Of a stretch of DNA of 17,380 nucleotides, positions 1-5,629 are shown piece after piece (position 1 is the stretch's first letter; every line of letters begins with the position of its first letter). The notes under the pieces were generated by a model that was given only the letters and a program-made list of their open reading frames with translations, ran no database searches and was not told the DNA's origin. The stretch spans positions 1-17,380 of the forward strand of contig JAFQKO010000172.1 of NCBI GenBank assembly GCA_017396865.1, read 5' to 3'. This DNA is from Clostridia bacterium (GTDB lineage: Bacteria; Bacillota_A; Clostridia; Oscillospirales; QAKW01). The translations under genes were made by a program, and so were the position numbers.

Positions 1-223
1 AGGCCTGTGCATATCCGATGGGGGATTTCTTATACTCGATGATCATTCTGAATCCATCTGGAATTTCTTCCAAAAAATGTGCAGACAAAGTATCCATCGT
101 AAACCTGACGTCACGACCTTCGTAATACTCCAGCACTCTCTGATCTGTCAACCATTTAAACATGAGTGGAAGATCTGTTTCCGTAAAATCTCGGATTGTT
201 ATTTCATCTTTTTCTATTTTCAC
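1..223 (-). CDS. AAC(6')-like GNAT N-acetyltransferase, 5' part only (runs off the left edge)
   Basis: The gene starts with GTG at 223 on the minus strand, with GGAGAGG about eight bases upstream, and stays open for 74 codons to the window edge. The visible residues (KIEKDEITIRDF near the start, PLMFKWLTDQRVLEYY at about 19-34, then GRD, and IIEYKKSPIGYAQ at about 61-73) have the look of the N-terminal half of a GNAT fold. From memory they closely resemble the 6'-N-acetyltransferase half of the bifunctional aminoglycoside enzyme AAC(6')-Ie/APH(2''). Enzymes of that family transfer acetyl from acetyl-CoA to an aminoglycoside amine in the cytoplasm. The acetyl-CoA-binding motif lies outside the window, so activity and substrate cannot be judged. 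The DNA is visibly AT-richer than the neighbouring rlmD gene, which fits acquisition by transfer. It could also be a GNAT of another specificity. Confidence 0.75.
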   Translation of the reverse strand, partial: MKIEKDEITIRDFTETDLPLMFKWLTDQRVLEYYEGRDVRFTMDTLSAHFLEEIPDGFRMIIEYKKSPIGYAQA

Positions 224-250
224 GTAATCCTCTCCGCAAACTGCGATTTG

Positions 251-345
251 TCAGTTTGTTTTCTTCTTTACATACGTAATCCGGATATCGTAGCCCAGCT
301 TTTCAAGCATCTCGACGAATACCTTGTTAACGATGCCGTCCTGCG
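251..345 (-). pseudogene. Possible 3' remnant of a small HTH/XRE-type gene
   Basis: On the minus strand a frame ending in TGA at 253-251 encodes a well-formed C-terminal stretch (NKVFVEMLEKLGYDIRITYV then a lysine-rich end). It resembles the last helix and strand of small XRE-type or antitoxin-like proteins. Upstream the frame runs directly into the palindromic repeat array at about 345 and no start codon with a ribosome binding site is visible. I read this as the tail of a gene whose 5' part was lost or replaced by repeats. The family assignment rests on general appearance only. Confidence 0.3.
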
Positions 346-520
346 ATATACGGCTGACGCCGTGCGAACTATTTGCTTCGCAAATGCGATATACACTCAC
401 TCTGTTCGCGTGCGATATGATATGAATTCCTTTCTCGTCCCGCAGGGATATATCGTATCCGAAGGATATATCGCACCGCAGGTATATCGCGAATTCCGTC
501 AGGAATTCATATCGCTTCGA
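345..520. repeat. Array of small palindromes spaced by GATATATC-like words
   Basis: GATATA or GATATATC words occur at 345-350, 388-393, 414-419, 447-454, 465-472 and, as TATATC, 483-488. Between them lie short hairpins: ATTTGC-TTC-GCAAAT at 371-385, TATCC-GAA-GGATA around 456-468, and GAATTCC-GTCA-GGAATTC at 491-508. Others are decayed. The arrangement resembles palindromic intergenic repeats rather than CRISPR, because no unit is repeated exactly. The last hairpin overlaps the 3' end of rlmD. Nothing else is visible between 254 and 498. Confidence 0.6.
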
Positions 521-1860
521 GACAGTCGAACGACTGTCTCGACATGGTGGGTGCGGGGGAACAGATCCACCGGTGTAACGCTTTGGGTCTGAAAGCCTTT
601 GGCCTCCAGGATTTTCAGGTCGCGGGCGAGGGTGGCGGGGTTGCAGGAAACATAGACCAGCCGCTTGGGCGCCATCTGCTCGATGGCATCGAGGGTAGCT
701 TGGTCGCAGCCCTTGCGGGGCGGGTCGACGATGATGACGTCGAACTGCTTGCCCTCGGCGGCAAAGCGAGTGGCTGCCTGCCCTGCATCGGCGCAGAAGA
801 ATTCTGCGTTTTCAATGCCGTTGAGGCGGGCGTTTTCCTTGGCGTTTTCGATCGCCTCGGGCACGATCTCCACCCCGATCAGCTCCTTGCAACGGTCGGC
901 CAGCGAAAGGCCGATGGTGCCGATGCCGCAATAGAGATCCAGCACCCGTTCCTCCCCTGTCAGCGCCGCCTGCTCGATGGCCTTGCGGTAGAGCAGCTCG
1001 GTCTGGTCGTGGTTGACCTGATAAAAGGATTGGGGCGCAATGCGGTAGCGCTTGCCCAATAAAACATCTTCAATGTAGCCCGGGCCGAATACCGTTTCGG
1101 TGCGCTTGCCCAAAACCACGTTGGTGTTGCGGTCGTTGTAGTTGACGGCTACGGTGCGCACCTGCGGAAAGGCGGCGGTCAGCTCGGCGGCCAGCTTTTG
1201 CTTGAGCGGAAAGTCGGTGCCGTTGATGACGGGGCAGAAAAGGATCTCGCCGCTTGCGGCGCCGTAGCGCAGGTAAAGATGGCGCACCACGCCGGTATAG
1301 CCCTGCTCCTCATAGGCGGGGATGCGGTTTCGCTCCATAAAGGCCAGCAGCCAGTCCAGCAGCTCGTTGAAAATGGCGGGCTGGATGGCGCAGGGGGCGC
1401 CGGGGATGATGTTGTGGCTGCCGTTGGCATAAAAGCCCCCTTGGGGCTTGCCCTTGATTTGGCGGATGGGGAACTGCGCTTTGTTGCGGTAGCCCCGCTG
1501 CTCGGCGGCGCCGAGGGTGGGCGAAACGGTCAGCTCCAGCCCGCCGATGCGCTTGATCTGCGCCTGCACCTTGGCACCCTTCAGCCGCAGCTCCTCCTCG
1601 TAGGAGAGATGCCGAAAGGCACACCCGCCGCACCGCGCCGCAACGGCGCAATCGGGGGTGATGCGGTGGGGCGAGGGGGTGAGCAGCTTCAAGAGCTTGC
1701 CGTAGCCGAAGGTCTTGCCCGCCTTCACCACCAAAATCTCCGCCTCCTCCCCCGCGATAACGCCGGGGATGAACAGCACGTAGCCGTCGGCGCGGGCAAC
1801 GCCGTAGCCTTCGTCGGTATAATCTTCAATTTTCACGGTTAAAATCATATTCTTCTTCAT
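499..1860 (-). CDS. rlmD: 23S rRNA (uracil-5-)-methyltransferase, RlmD/RumA (RlmCD) family
   Basis: This 453-residue cytoplasmic enzyme is predicted to transfer a methyl group from S-adenosylmethionine to C5 of a uracil in 23S rRNA. A TRAM-type RNA-binding domain covers about residues 1-65. Iron-sulfur cluster cysteines are seen as C71, C77 and C80 (CGGC motif), with a likely fourth at C157. The SAM-binding motif VLDLYCGIGTIG is at 306-317, DPPRKG at 379-384, the catalytic cysteine C406 in SCNPATLARD, and the general base region HHVETVV at 438-444. I chose ATG at 1860 because the conserved TRAM domain begins there; a longer frame back to a TTG at 1896 adds twelve unconserved residues. No Shine-Dalgarno sequence precedes ATG 1860 (see the promoter entry). 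The last five residues (SDMNS) are encoded by a palindromic repeat. The exact target uridine cannot be told from sequence. Confidence 0.93.
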   Translation of the reverse strand: MKKNMILTVKIEDYTDEGYGVARADGYVLFIPGVIAGEEAEILVVKAGKTFGYGKLLKLLTPSPHRITPDCAVAARCGGCAFRHLSYEEELRLKGAKVQAQIKRIGGLELTVSPTLGAAEQRGYRNKAQFPIRQIKGKPQGGFYANGSHNIIPGAPCAIQPAIFNELLDWLLAFMERNRIPAYEEQGYTGVVRHLYLRYGAASGEILFCPVINGTDFPLKQKLAAELTAAFPQVRTVAVNYNDRNTNVVLGKRTETVFGPGYIEDVLLGKRYRIAPQSFYQVNHDQTELLYRKAIEQAALTGEERVLDLYCGIGTIGLSLADRCKELIGVEIVPEAIENAKENARLNGIENAEFFCADAGQAATRFAAEGKQFDVIIVDPPRKGCDQATLDAIEQMAPKRLVYVSCNPATLARDLKILEAKGFQTQSVTPVDLFPRTHHVETVVRLSRSDMNS

Positions 1861-1867
1861 GGGCTCA

Positions 1868-1896
1868 AGTTTATCACATTTTGCAATTAATTGCAA
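1868..1896 (-). promoter_or_regulatory. Predicted rlmD promoter giving a near-leaderless transcript
   Basis: On the minus strand TTGCAA (1896-1891), a 17-base spacer and TAAACT (1873-1868) form a sigma-A-like promoter. Transcription would start around 1861-1862, immediately before ATG 1860, which has no ribosome binding site. The -35 box is one half of a perfect 16-base palindrome at 1881-1896. Confidence 0.45.
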
Positions 1897-1918
1897 CTTG
1901 TTTATGAACCGTTCATAA
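1881..1918. promoter_or_regulatory. Two palindromes in the divergent rlmD / foldase promoter region
   Basis: TTGCAATTAATTGCAA at 1881-1896 is a perfect 16-base palindrome. TTATGAAC-C-GTTCATAA at 1902-1918 has perfect 8-base arms around one base. Both sit between the two outward-facing promoters, so they are candidate operators for a dimeric regulator; no such regulator is encoded next to them. Confidence 0.4.
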
Positions 1919-1926
1919 TAAAATCA

Positions 1927-1955
1927 TTTACAAAGCGGCAAATTTATGCTATGAT
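1927..1955 (+). promoter_or_regulatory. Sigma-A-type promoter for the foldase lipoprotein operon
   Basis: TTTACA at 1927-1932, a 17-base spacer and TATGAT at 1950-1955, preceded by TGC as an extended -10. The AAGGAG ribosome binding site follows at 1973-1978, nine bases before the start codon. Confidence 0.75.
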
Positions 1956-1987
1956 GAATAAAACCAAAATCCAAGGAGCTTTCTTCT

Positions 1988-2983
1988 ATGAAAAAGTTGA
2001 TTGCAGTTGCGCTGATTCTGCTGCTGGGGCTTGGCAGCCTCTCTGCCTGCAAGGCGGAGTCGATCTTTAAGAGCGAGGAGGATACCTCTATCGAATGCCC
2101 CATCAAGGTGGGGAGCTATGAGGTCTCCGAGGCAGACTATAAGGCGCTGATGCTGGAATTTAAAACGTTGATGCTGGGTCAGGAGGATGCCAGCGATACC
2201 CGCGAGTATTGGCTGGGGCAGAGCGGTGAGGATAATATGACCATCTCCGACTACCTGCTGCATCAGGCCAATGAGGCGCTGATCCGCGAGAAGCTGTTTT
2301 TGGAGCAGTTCGATGCGCTGGGGCTGAAGCTCAGCGAAACCCAGCAGGAGGCGATCGATCAGGCGCAGGCCGCGGCGGGCGAGGAAGCGCTGAAGCTGGT
2401 GAGCATGACCAAAAAGAATATGGTGCTGGACTATTACTTCGGCCAAGAGGGTACCCTGCGCCCGCTGAGCGATCAGGATATCAAGGACTATTATAACGTC
2501 CACTACGTTTGCGTGAAGCGGATCGTTCTCGATAAGGTGGATGCCGACGGCAAGCTGCTGGACGAAGCGGCGCTGGCGGCGGTTGCCGAGAAGGCGCAGT
2601 CGGTTTATGAGCTGGCCGCCGAGAGCGAGGAGGATAACTTCGATGCCCTGCTGGCGGAATACAGCGTTGAGTACGATCCGAAGGAAACCGACTATCGGAT
2701 GGTTTATAACGAAAATTCCATCGGGGATCCCGCCCTGTTCCAAGAGCTTTCGCTGATGGAGCTCGGCGGCGTGCTGCTGCATGAATCGGATAAGGCCTAC
2801 GTGGTGCTCAAGCGCTGCGATGCCACCGCCGACGATCTTTTCACCAGCACCGATCGGATGGAGATGATGGAGCAGATCCGCGCCGATGAGCTGGAGGAGC
2901 TGATCGCCGAATGGCGGGAGAAATACGACGTTCGGATCAATACCGAGATCATCGAAAAGTACCGCCCCGAAAATTTGAAATAA
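1988..2983 (+). CDS. PrsA/SurA-like foldase lipoprotein (parvulin-type, degenerate)
   Basis: The 331-residue protein begins with a lysine-start signal peptide and a lipobox (LSAC) with lipidated C21, so it should be anchored on the outer face of the cytoplasmic membrane. A helical SurA_N-like region covers about 35-160 (repeated YxxL and helix-rich acidic segments). A parvulin-like region follows from about 165 (YYNVHYVCVKRIVL, then helices ending FDALLAEYSVEYD) to about 280. The usual parvulin histidines are not evident, so chaperone activity is more likely than prolyl isomerase activity. It ends in YRPENLK, the same motif as the next gene, which marks the two as paralogues. The start has AAGGAG at a 9-base spacing. 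The gap to the next gene is 15 bases, so they are co-transcribed. A foldase role for surface proteins is inference from the family. Confidence 0.75.
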   Translation: MKKLIAVALILLLGLGSLSACKAESIFKSEEDTSIECPIKVGSYEVSEADYKALMLEFKTLMLGQEDASDTREYWLGQSGEDNMTISDYLLHQANEALIREKLFLEQFDALGLKLSETQQEAIDQAQAAAGEEALKLVSMTKKNMVLDYYFGQEGTLRPLSDQDIKDYYNVHYVCVKRIVLDKVDADGKLLDEAALAAVAEKAQSVYELAAESEEDNFDALLAEYSVEYDPKETDYRMVYNENSIGDPALFQELSLMELGGVLLHESDKAYVVLKRCDATADDLFTSTDRMEMMEQIRADELEELIAEWREKYDVRINTEIIEKYRPENLK

Positions 2984-2998
2984 TAAAGAGGAACCGAT

Positions 2999-4039
2999 AT
3001 GAAACGAACAATCAGCCTGATCCTTGCGCTGCTGCTCTCGATGGGAATGCTGGCGAGCTGCAGCGAGGAGGCGTCGCCTGCGCCGTCGGCCACGCCCGAA
3101 ATTGCGATCACCGTCGGCAATCAGCAGGTTTCCGCCAACGATTATTACCGCTATATGTACAGCACCCGCTATTCCCTGCTGGGCAGCAACACGGATGAGC
3201 TTGCCTTCTGGGAGAGCGAAAAGGAAAAGGGCGTTACCTATTCCGATGCCGCAACCGAAGAGGTGCAGCAGCGCTGGATCGACCTGAAGCTCTTTGCCGA
3301 GGAATTCGATCGGCTGAAGCTCAGCTTTTCCGCCGAGGAGGAGAGCGCCTTTAATGCCGCGCTGGAGCAGGAGATCAACGCCTCGGGCGGCATGAGCAAT
3401 TTCCGCGCCCAGCTTACCGCCAATCACTTTACCTATGAGGAATATAAAACCTCCCTCTACGATGCCATGAAGAAGGATCGGGTTCTGCTCCATTACTTCG
3501 GAGAGGGCGGCGAAAAGGCCGTTCCCATGGAGGAGCTGAAGGCCTACTACAACGAGAACAACGCCCGCATCAAAATGATCCTGCTCTCGAAGGTGGATTC
3601 CTATTATAATGAGCCGCTGGAGGAGAGCGAGATCAAAACCAAGCGGGAAACGATGGAGGATGCCTACGCCGCCGCGCAGCGGAAAACCGATCCCACCTAT
3701 TTCGATGAGCTGATCAGCATCTATAGCGAGGATGCCACCACCCGCGGAAAAGGCGCCATCTACAGCAAGGGCGATGAGAGCGAGATGGCCAAGAAGGCCT
3801 TTGCGCTGGAGATCGGGGAGATCACAACCTTTGAGAATGAGGTCGGCTTCTACGTAATTCAGCGGTTCGACGGCACCACCGAGGACGTTTTCACCGAAAA
3901 GACCGTGCTGCAGGTGATCGAGGTATACTGCGCCGAGCAGATCGATGCCCTGCTGAGCGAATGGCGCGCCGCCGCCAAGATCACCGTTGATGAAGCGGTG
4001 GTCGAGCTCTACCGCCCCGAAAATCTGATCGGTCAATAA
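2999..4039 (+). CDS. Second PrsA/SurA-like foldase lipoprotein, paralogue of the preceding gene
   Basis: A 346-residue lipoprotein with signal peptide and lipobox MLASC (C21). A SurA_N-like helical domain covers about 35-170. The parvulin-like C-terminal region contains FDELISIYSEDATTRGKGAIY (about 237-257), followed by a KAFALEIGEIT segment and GFYVIQRFD, a pattern typical of PpiC/PrsA rotamase domains; the active-site histidine of the SHIL type is not seen. It ends near YRPENLIGQ, matching the preceding protein. AGAGGA lies about eight bases before ATG 2999. Same transcript as the preceding gene (15-base gap) and probably the same compartment and role: helping secreted or lipidated proteins fold after export. 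Having two divergent copies suggests client specialisation or a heterodimer (inference). Confidence 0.78.
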   Translation: MKRTISLILALLLSMGMLASCSEEASPAPSATPEIAITVGNQQVSANDYYRYMYSTRYSLLGSNTDELAFWESEKEKGVTYSDAATEEVQQRWIDLKLFAEEFDRLKLSFSAEEESAFNAALEQEINASGGMSNFRAQLTANHFTYEEYKTSLYDAMKKDRVLLHYFGEGGEKAVPMEELKAYYNENNARIKMILLSKVDSYYNEPLEESEIKTKRETMEDAYAAAQRKTDPTYFDELISIYSEDATTRGKGAIYSKGDESEMAKKAFALEIGEITTFENEVGFYVIQRFDGTTEDVFTEKTVLQVIEVYCAEQIDALLSEWRAAAKITVDEAVVELYRPENLIGQ

Positions 4040-4043
4040 GAAG

Positions 4044-4072
4044 TTGACAGACGGCGGCAGCGACTATATAAC
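4044..4072 (+). promoter_or_regulatory. Sigma-A-type promoter before the small membrane protein gene
   Basis: TTGACA at 4044-4049, a 17-base spacer and TATAAC at 4067-4072. It starts four bases after the stop of the second foldase gene; no terminator separates the two, so the small gene may be read from both promoters. Confidence 0.65.
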
Positions 4073-4103
4073 GGAACTTGCATATTTGTAGGAGGAAGAT
4101 GAA

Positions 4104-4271
4104 ATGGAAGTTATTTTCGTTCTGCTTGCGTTGGCGGTTGTTGCCTTCGGGATCAGCATTGTCGTTGCCAAGAAATGTGAGGTAAGCGCGCTGCGGGTAT
4201 TTGTGGCAATTGTAATTCCGTTGGCGCTGCTTATGATCGTTTTCTTTGCATTCGGCGCAAGGATGGGATAA
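4104..4271 (+). CDS. Small two-helix membrane protein (55 residues), unknown function
   Basis: ATG at 4104 follows AGGAGG at 4090-4095 with ideal spacing and opens a 55-residue frame ending at TAA 4269-4271. Residues about 2-21 and 30-50 are hydrophobic and can form two transmembrane helices. They are joined by a short positively charged turn (AKKCEV), so both termini probably face outside and the loop is cytoplasmic. It has its own promoter and no recognisable family. An earlier ATG at 4099 in another frame gives only 28 non-hydrophobic residues and was not chosen. The stop codon directly abuts an inverted-repeat element. It may be a membrane stress or regulatory microprotein, but nothing in the sequence proves this. 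Confidence 0.65.
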   Translation: MEVIFVLLALAVVAFGISIVVAKKCEVSALRVFVAIVIPLALLMIVFFAFGARMG

Positions 4272-4374
4272 GAGACTGATTAAAAAAGAGCGCCGAATTC
4301 GTCGAAATGATCCCGATCGCGTATGTGATACGCTGAGCGGTCATTTTTGCGGTCGGTGCCTTTTTAAACAGTCT
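4272..4374 (-). mobile_element. Dispersed inverted-repeat element, copy A (MITE-like)
   Basis: The left end (4272-4305) opens GAGACTGATTAAAAAAGAG and continues CGCCGAATTCGTCGA. The same 34 bases recur with one change, inverted, at the right end of copy C. The right end (4343-4374) is the reverse complement of the CAGACTGT...GGCACCGACCGC end that opens copies B and C. The two ends are imperfect inverted repeats of each other (AGACTG, A-run, G, CCGA). The core carries a GCGTAT-GTG-ATACGC hairpin. No coding capacity is evident, so it is non-autonomous. It lies between the stop codon of the small membrane protein gene and a terminator. Confidence 0.65.
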
Positions 4375-4379
4375 GAAAC

Positions 4380-4411
4380 AAAACCCAATCACCTTTGTGT
4401 GATTGGGTTTT
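4380..4411. terminator. Bidirectional intrinsic terminator
   Basis: AAAACCCAATCAC (4380-4392), loop CTTTGT, GTGATTGGGTTTT (4399-4411) followed by GTTATT. The 13-base stem is flanked by A and T runs, so it can stop transcription on either strand. On the plus strand it closes the foldase/small-protein unit, downstream of copy A. Confidence 0.8.
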
Positions 4412-4469
4412 GTTATTGGGGTTGGCGGATGTAATGTAAAAGTCTATATCAAAAAAAGCGAATTCTTTT

Positions 4470-4495
4470 ATTATATAATCAAAACATTATATAAC
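4470..4495 (+). promoter_or_regulatory. Duplicated ATTATATAA box before the XRE regulator gene
   Basis: ATTATATAAT at 4470-4479 and ATTATATAAC at 4486-4495 form a direct repeat with a 16-base period, both able to act as -10 boxes, just before the GGAGG ribosome binding site. No good -35 is visible. The same word is the -10 region of the two following lipoprotein promoters (4774-4782 with one mismatch, 5548-5557 exact). It could be the operator of the XRE protein (inference). Confidence 0.4.
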
Positions 4496-4508
4496 GGAGG
4501 AATATCGC

Positions 4509-4715
4509 ATGATTAAGTTAAATGCCCTGAATCTTTTGAAAGAGCGCGGCCATAGTAAGTATTGGCTGTATAAGCAGTTAAACATGAGTTATCAGAATTT
4601 CAACAGGATGGTCAACAATGAAACACGCTCGATCCGTTATGAAAATATCGAAACGATGTGTTTGCTGCTCGAATGCACACCCGATGAGCTCTTTTATATT
4701 GATTATGAAAAATGA
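4509..4715 (+). CDS. Small XRE/Cro-type helix-turn-helix regulator
   Basis: A 68-residue protein consisting of a single helix-turn-helix domain. The helices are seen as an N-terminal LNALNLLKERG, the recognition region SKYWLYKQLNMSYQNFNRMV (about 17-36) and a C-terminal ENIETMCLLLECTPDELFYI, the typical end of cI/Cro-like stand-alone repressors. It should bind DNA as a dimer in the cytoplasm. ATG 4509 follows CGGAGG with eight intervening bases. The gene is AT-richer than its surroundings. It stands alone between two terminators, at the head of the surface-protein cluster, and the boxes in its own promoter recur in the next two promoters, so it may regulate itself and that cluster (inference). 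Confidence 0.88.
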   Translation: MIKLNALNLLKERGHSKYWLYKQLNMSYQNFNRMVNNETRSIRYENIETMCLLLECTPDELFYIDYEK

Positions 4716-4752
4716 AAAATTCTCGGCGATGTTTTATCGCCGAGAATTTTTT
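4716..4752 (+). terminator. Intrinsic terminator after the XRE gene
   Basis: AAAATTCTCGGCGAT (4716-4730), loop GTTTT, ATCGCCGAGAATTTT (4736-4750) with two more T. Perfect 15-base stem starting right after the stop codon. Confidence 0.9.
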
Positions 4753-4754
4753 GC

Positions 4755-4782
4755 TTGACAAATAATGCAAAAGTTATATAAT
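4755..4782 (+). promoter_or_regulatory. Strong sigma-A-type promoter, lipoprotein gene 1
   Basis: TTGACA at 4755-4760, a 16-base spacer and TATAAT at 4777-4782. The following leader GTAAACATGAGATAGTG is repeated exactly after the next promoter at 5558. A GCGAAG-TTG-CTTCGC hairpin sits in the 5' leader at 4802-4816. Confidence 0.9.
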
Positions 4783-4852
4783 GTAAACATGAGATAGTGA
4801 GGCGAAGTTGCTTCGCAGCTCAAAGTATTCACAAACGAAAGGAAACAGAAAA

Positions 4853-5476
4853 ATGAACATGAAGAAATTGTTGGCTCTGCTGATGGCTCTGATGCTGGTG
4901 TTCACCATGGCTGCTTGCAGCTCCGACGGTGAGACCGAGAAGAAGGACGGCGAGCAGACCACGACCACGACCCCGAATGCCAATGCAGGCACCACCACCA
5001 CGCCGAACACCGGTGTGCCCACCCTGCCCAATAGCGGCTCCACCACCCCCAATACCGGTGCTCCCGAATCCGATGGCGAGCTGACGGTTCAGCAGGCAAT
5101 CATCGGTAACTGGGAAGGCAGCATGGATATTCCCGTAGAAGATGATATTATTGACGTGGAGATGATGGCCGAGTTTACCGCCACCACCGTGAAGTTCACC
5201 TATACCGACGAAGCCATTGAAGAAATCTGTATGGCACTGGGCGAAGATCCTGATTCCGAGGAATTTGAAGCAGCTGTTCAGCTCATGAAGGAAGAAATGG
5301 AAAACAATTCGGATATGCAGGGCACCTATGAGCTGTCCGATGATTGCGTTCTGACTGTGAACGGCGAAGTACTTGGTGGTATCATTTTCGACGGTCCCGA
5401 TTCGTTCAACCTCTATGAGAACGTTGAGGATGACTCGTTCGGTGGCTCCTCAGTAAACTTTGATCGCGTAGCGTAA
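4853..5476 (+). CDS. Surface lipoprotein 1 of the cluster, GxW-domain type
   Basis: A 207-residue lipoprotein. Residues 1-21 are the signal peptide, with lipobox MAAC and lipidated C22. Residues 23-80 are a Thr/Pro/Asn/Gly-rich linker with TTPNTG-like repeats. From 83 comes a compact domain opening IIGNWEGS (W87), with a strand TVKFTYTD, an acidic helical segment at about 125-155, then YELSDDCVLTVNGEVLGG and a final strand pair ending NFDRVA. The pattern (GxW first strand, central helix, Y-x-L/L-x-V strands) resembles lipocalin-like small barrels and recurs in five other proteins of the cluster. No enzymatic residues are recognised. I chose ATG 4853 over an upstream TTG because GAAAGGAAA precedes it and the signal peptide begins there. 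It has its own promoter and terminator. Ligand or partner is unknown. Confidence 0.75.
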   Translation: MNMKKLLALLMALMLVFTMAACSSDGETEKKDGEQTTTTTPNANAGTTTTPNTGVPTLPNSGSTTPNTGAPESDGELTVQQAIIGNWEGSMDIPVEDDIIDVEMMAEFTATTVKFTYTDEAIEEICMALGEDPDSEEFEAAVQLMKEEMENNSDMQGTYELSDDCVLTVNGEVLGGIIFDGPDSFNLYENVEDDSFGGSSVNFDRVA

Positions 5477-5494
5477 TATTAAAAAAGCCAAAAG

Positions 5495-5527
5495 TTCCGC
5501 AATGCATCGGCATTGCGGAATTTTTTT
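5495..5527 (+). terminator. Intrinsic terminator after lipoprotein gene 1
   Basis: TTCCGCAATGC (5495-5505), loop ATCG, GCATTGCGGAA (5510-5520) followed by seven T. The same CCGCAATGC/GCATTGCGG stem recurs in the terminator at 10158. Confidence 0.92.
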
Positions 5528-5529
5528 GC

Positions 5530-5557
5530 TTGACAAACGATGTCAATATTATATAAT
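5530..5557 (+). promoter_or_regulatory. Strong sigma-A-type promoter, lipoprotein gene 2
   Basis: TTGACA at 5530-5535, a 16-base spacer and TATAAT at 5552-5557. The promoter and the following leader are near-copies of those at 4755, pointing to a tandem duplication of the whole expression unit. Confidence 0.9.
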
Positions 5558-5629
5558 GTAAACATGAGATAGTGGAGCGCCGGTTGCTTCATTTCTCCAA
5601 ATTTCGATGAATGAAAGGAAATTGAAAAG

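Noticed and set aside
345..520. GATATATC-spaced palindromes considered as a CRISPR array
   Set aside because: The recurring words are too short and variable, and the intervals are themselves palindromic rather than unique spacers.
518..541. Perfect hairpin of 11-base arms (CGAGACAGTCG and its complement) taken as an rlmD terminator
   Set aside because: It lies inside the rlmD coding sequence and encodes the conserved HVETVVRLSR segment; there is no T tract. The palindrome arises from the codons used.
77..592. A 171-codon plus-strand frame across the left edge
   Set aside because: It is antisense to the GNAT gene and runs through palindromic repeats; no ribosome binding site or domain.
1949..4036. 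A 695-codon open frame on the minus strand, antisense to both foldase genes
   Set aside because: It is a by-product of codon bias in the two plus-strand genes, which have signal peptides, promoter and ribosome binding sites; the antisense translation has no recognisable domain.
4246..4434. A 62-codon plus-strand frame
   Set aside because: It crosses the end of the small membrane gene, the inverted-repeat element and a terminator hairpin, so it is not a plausible gene.
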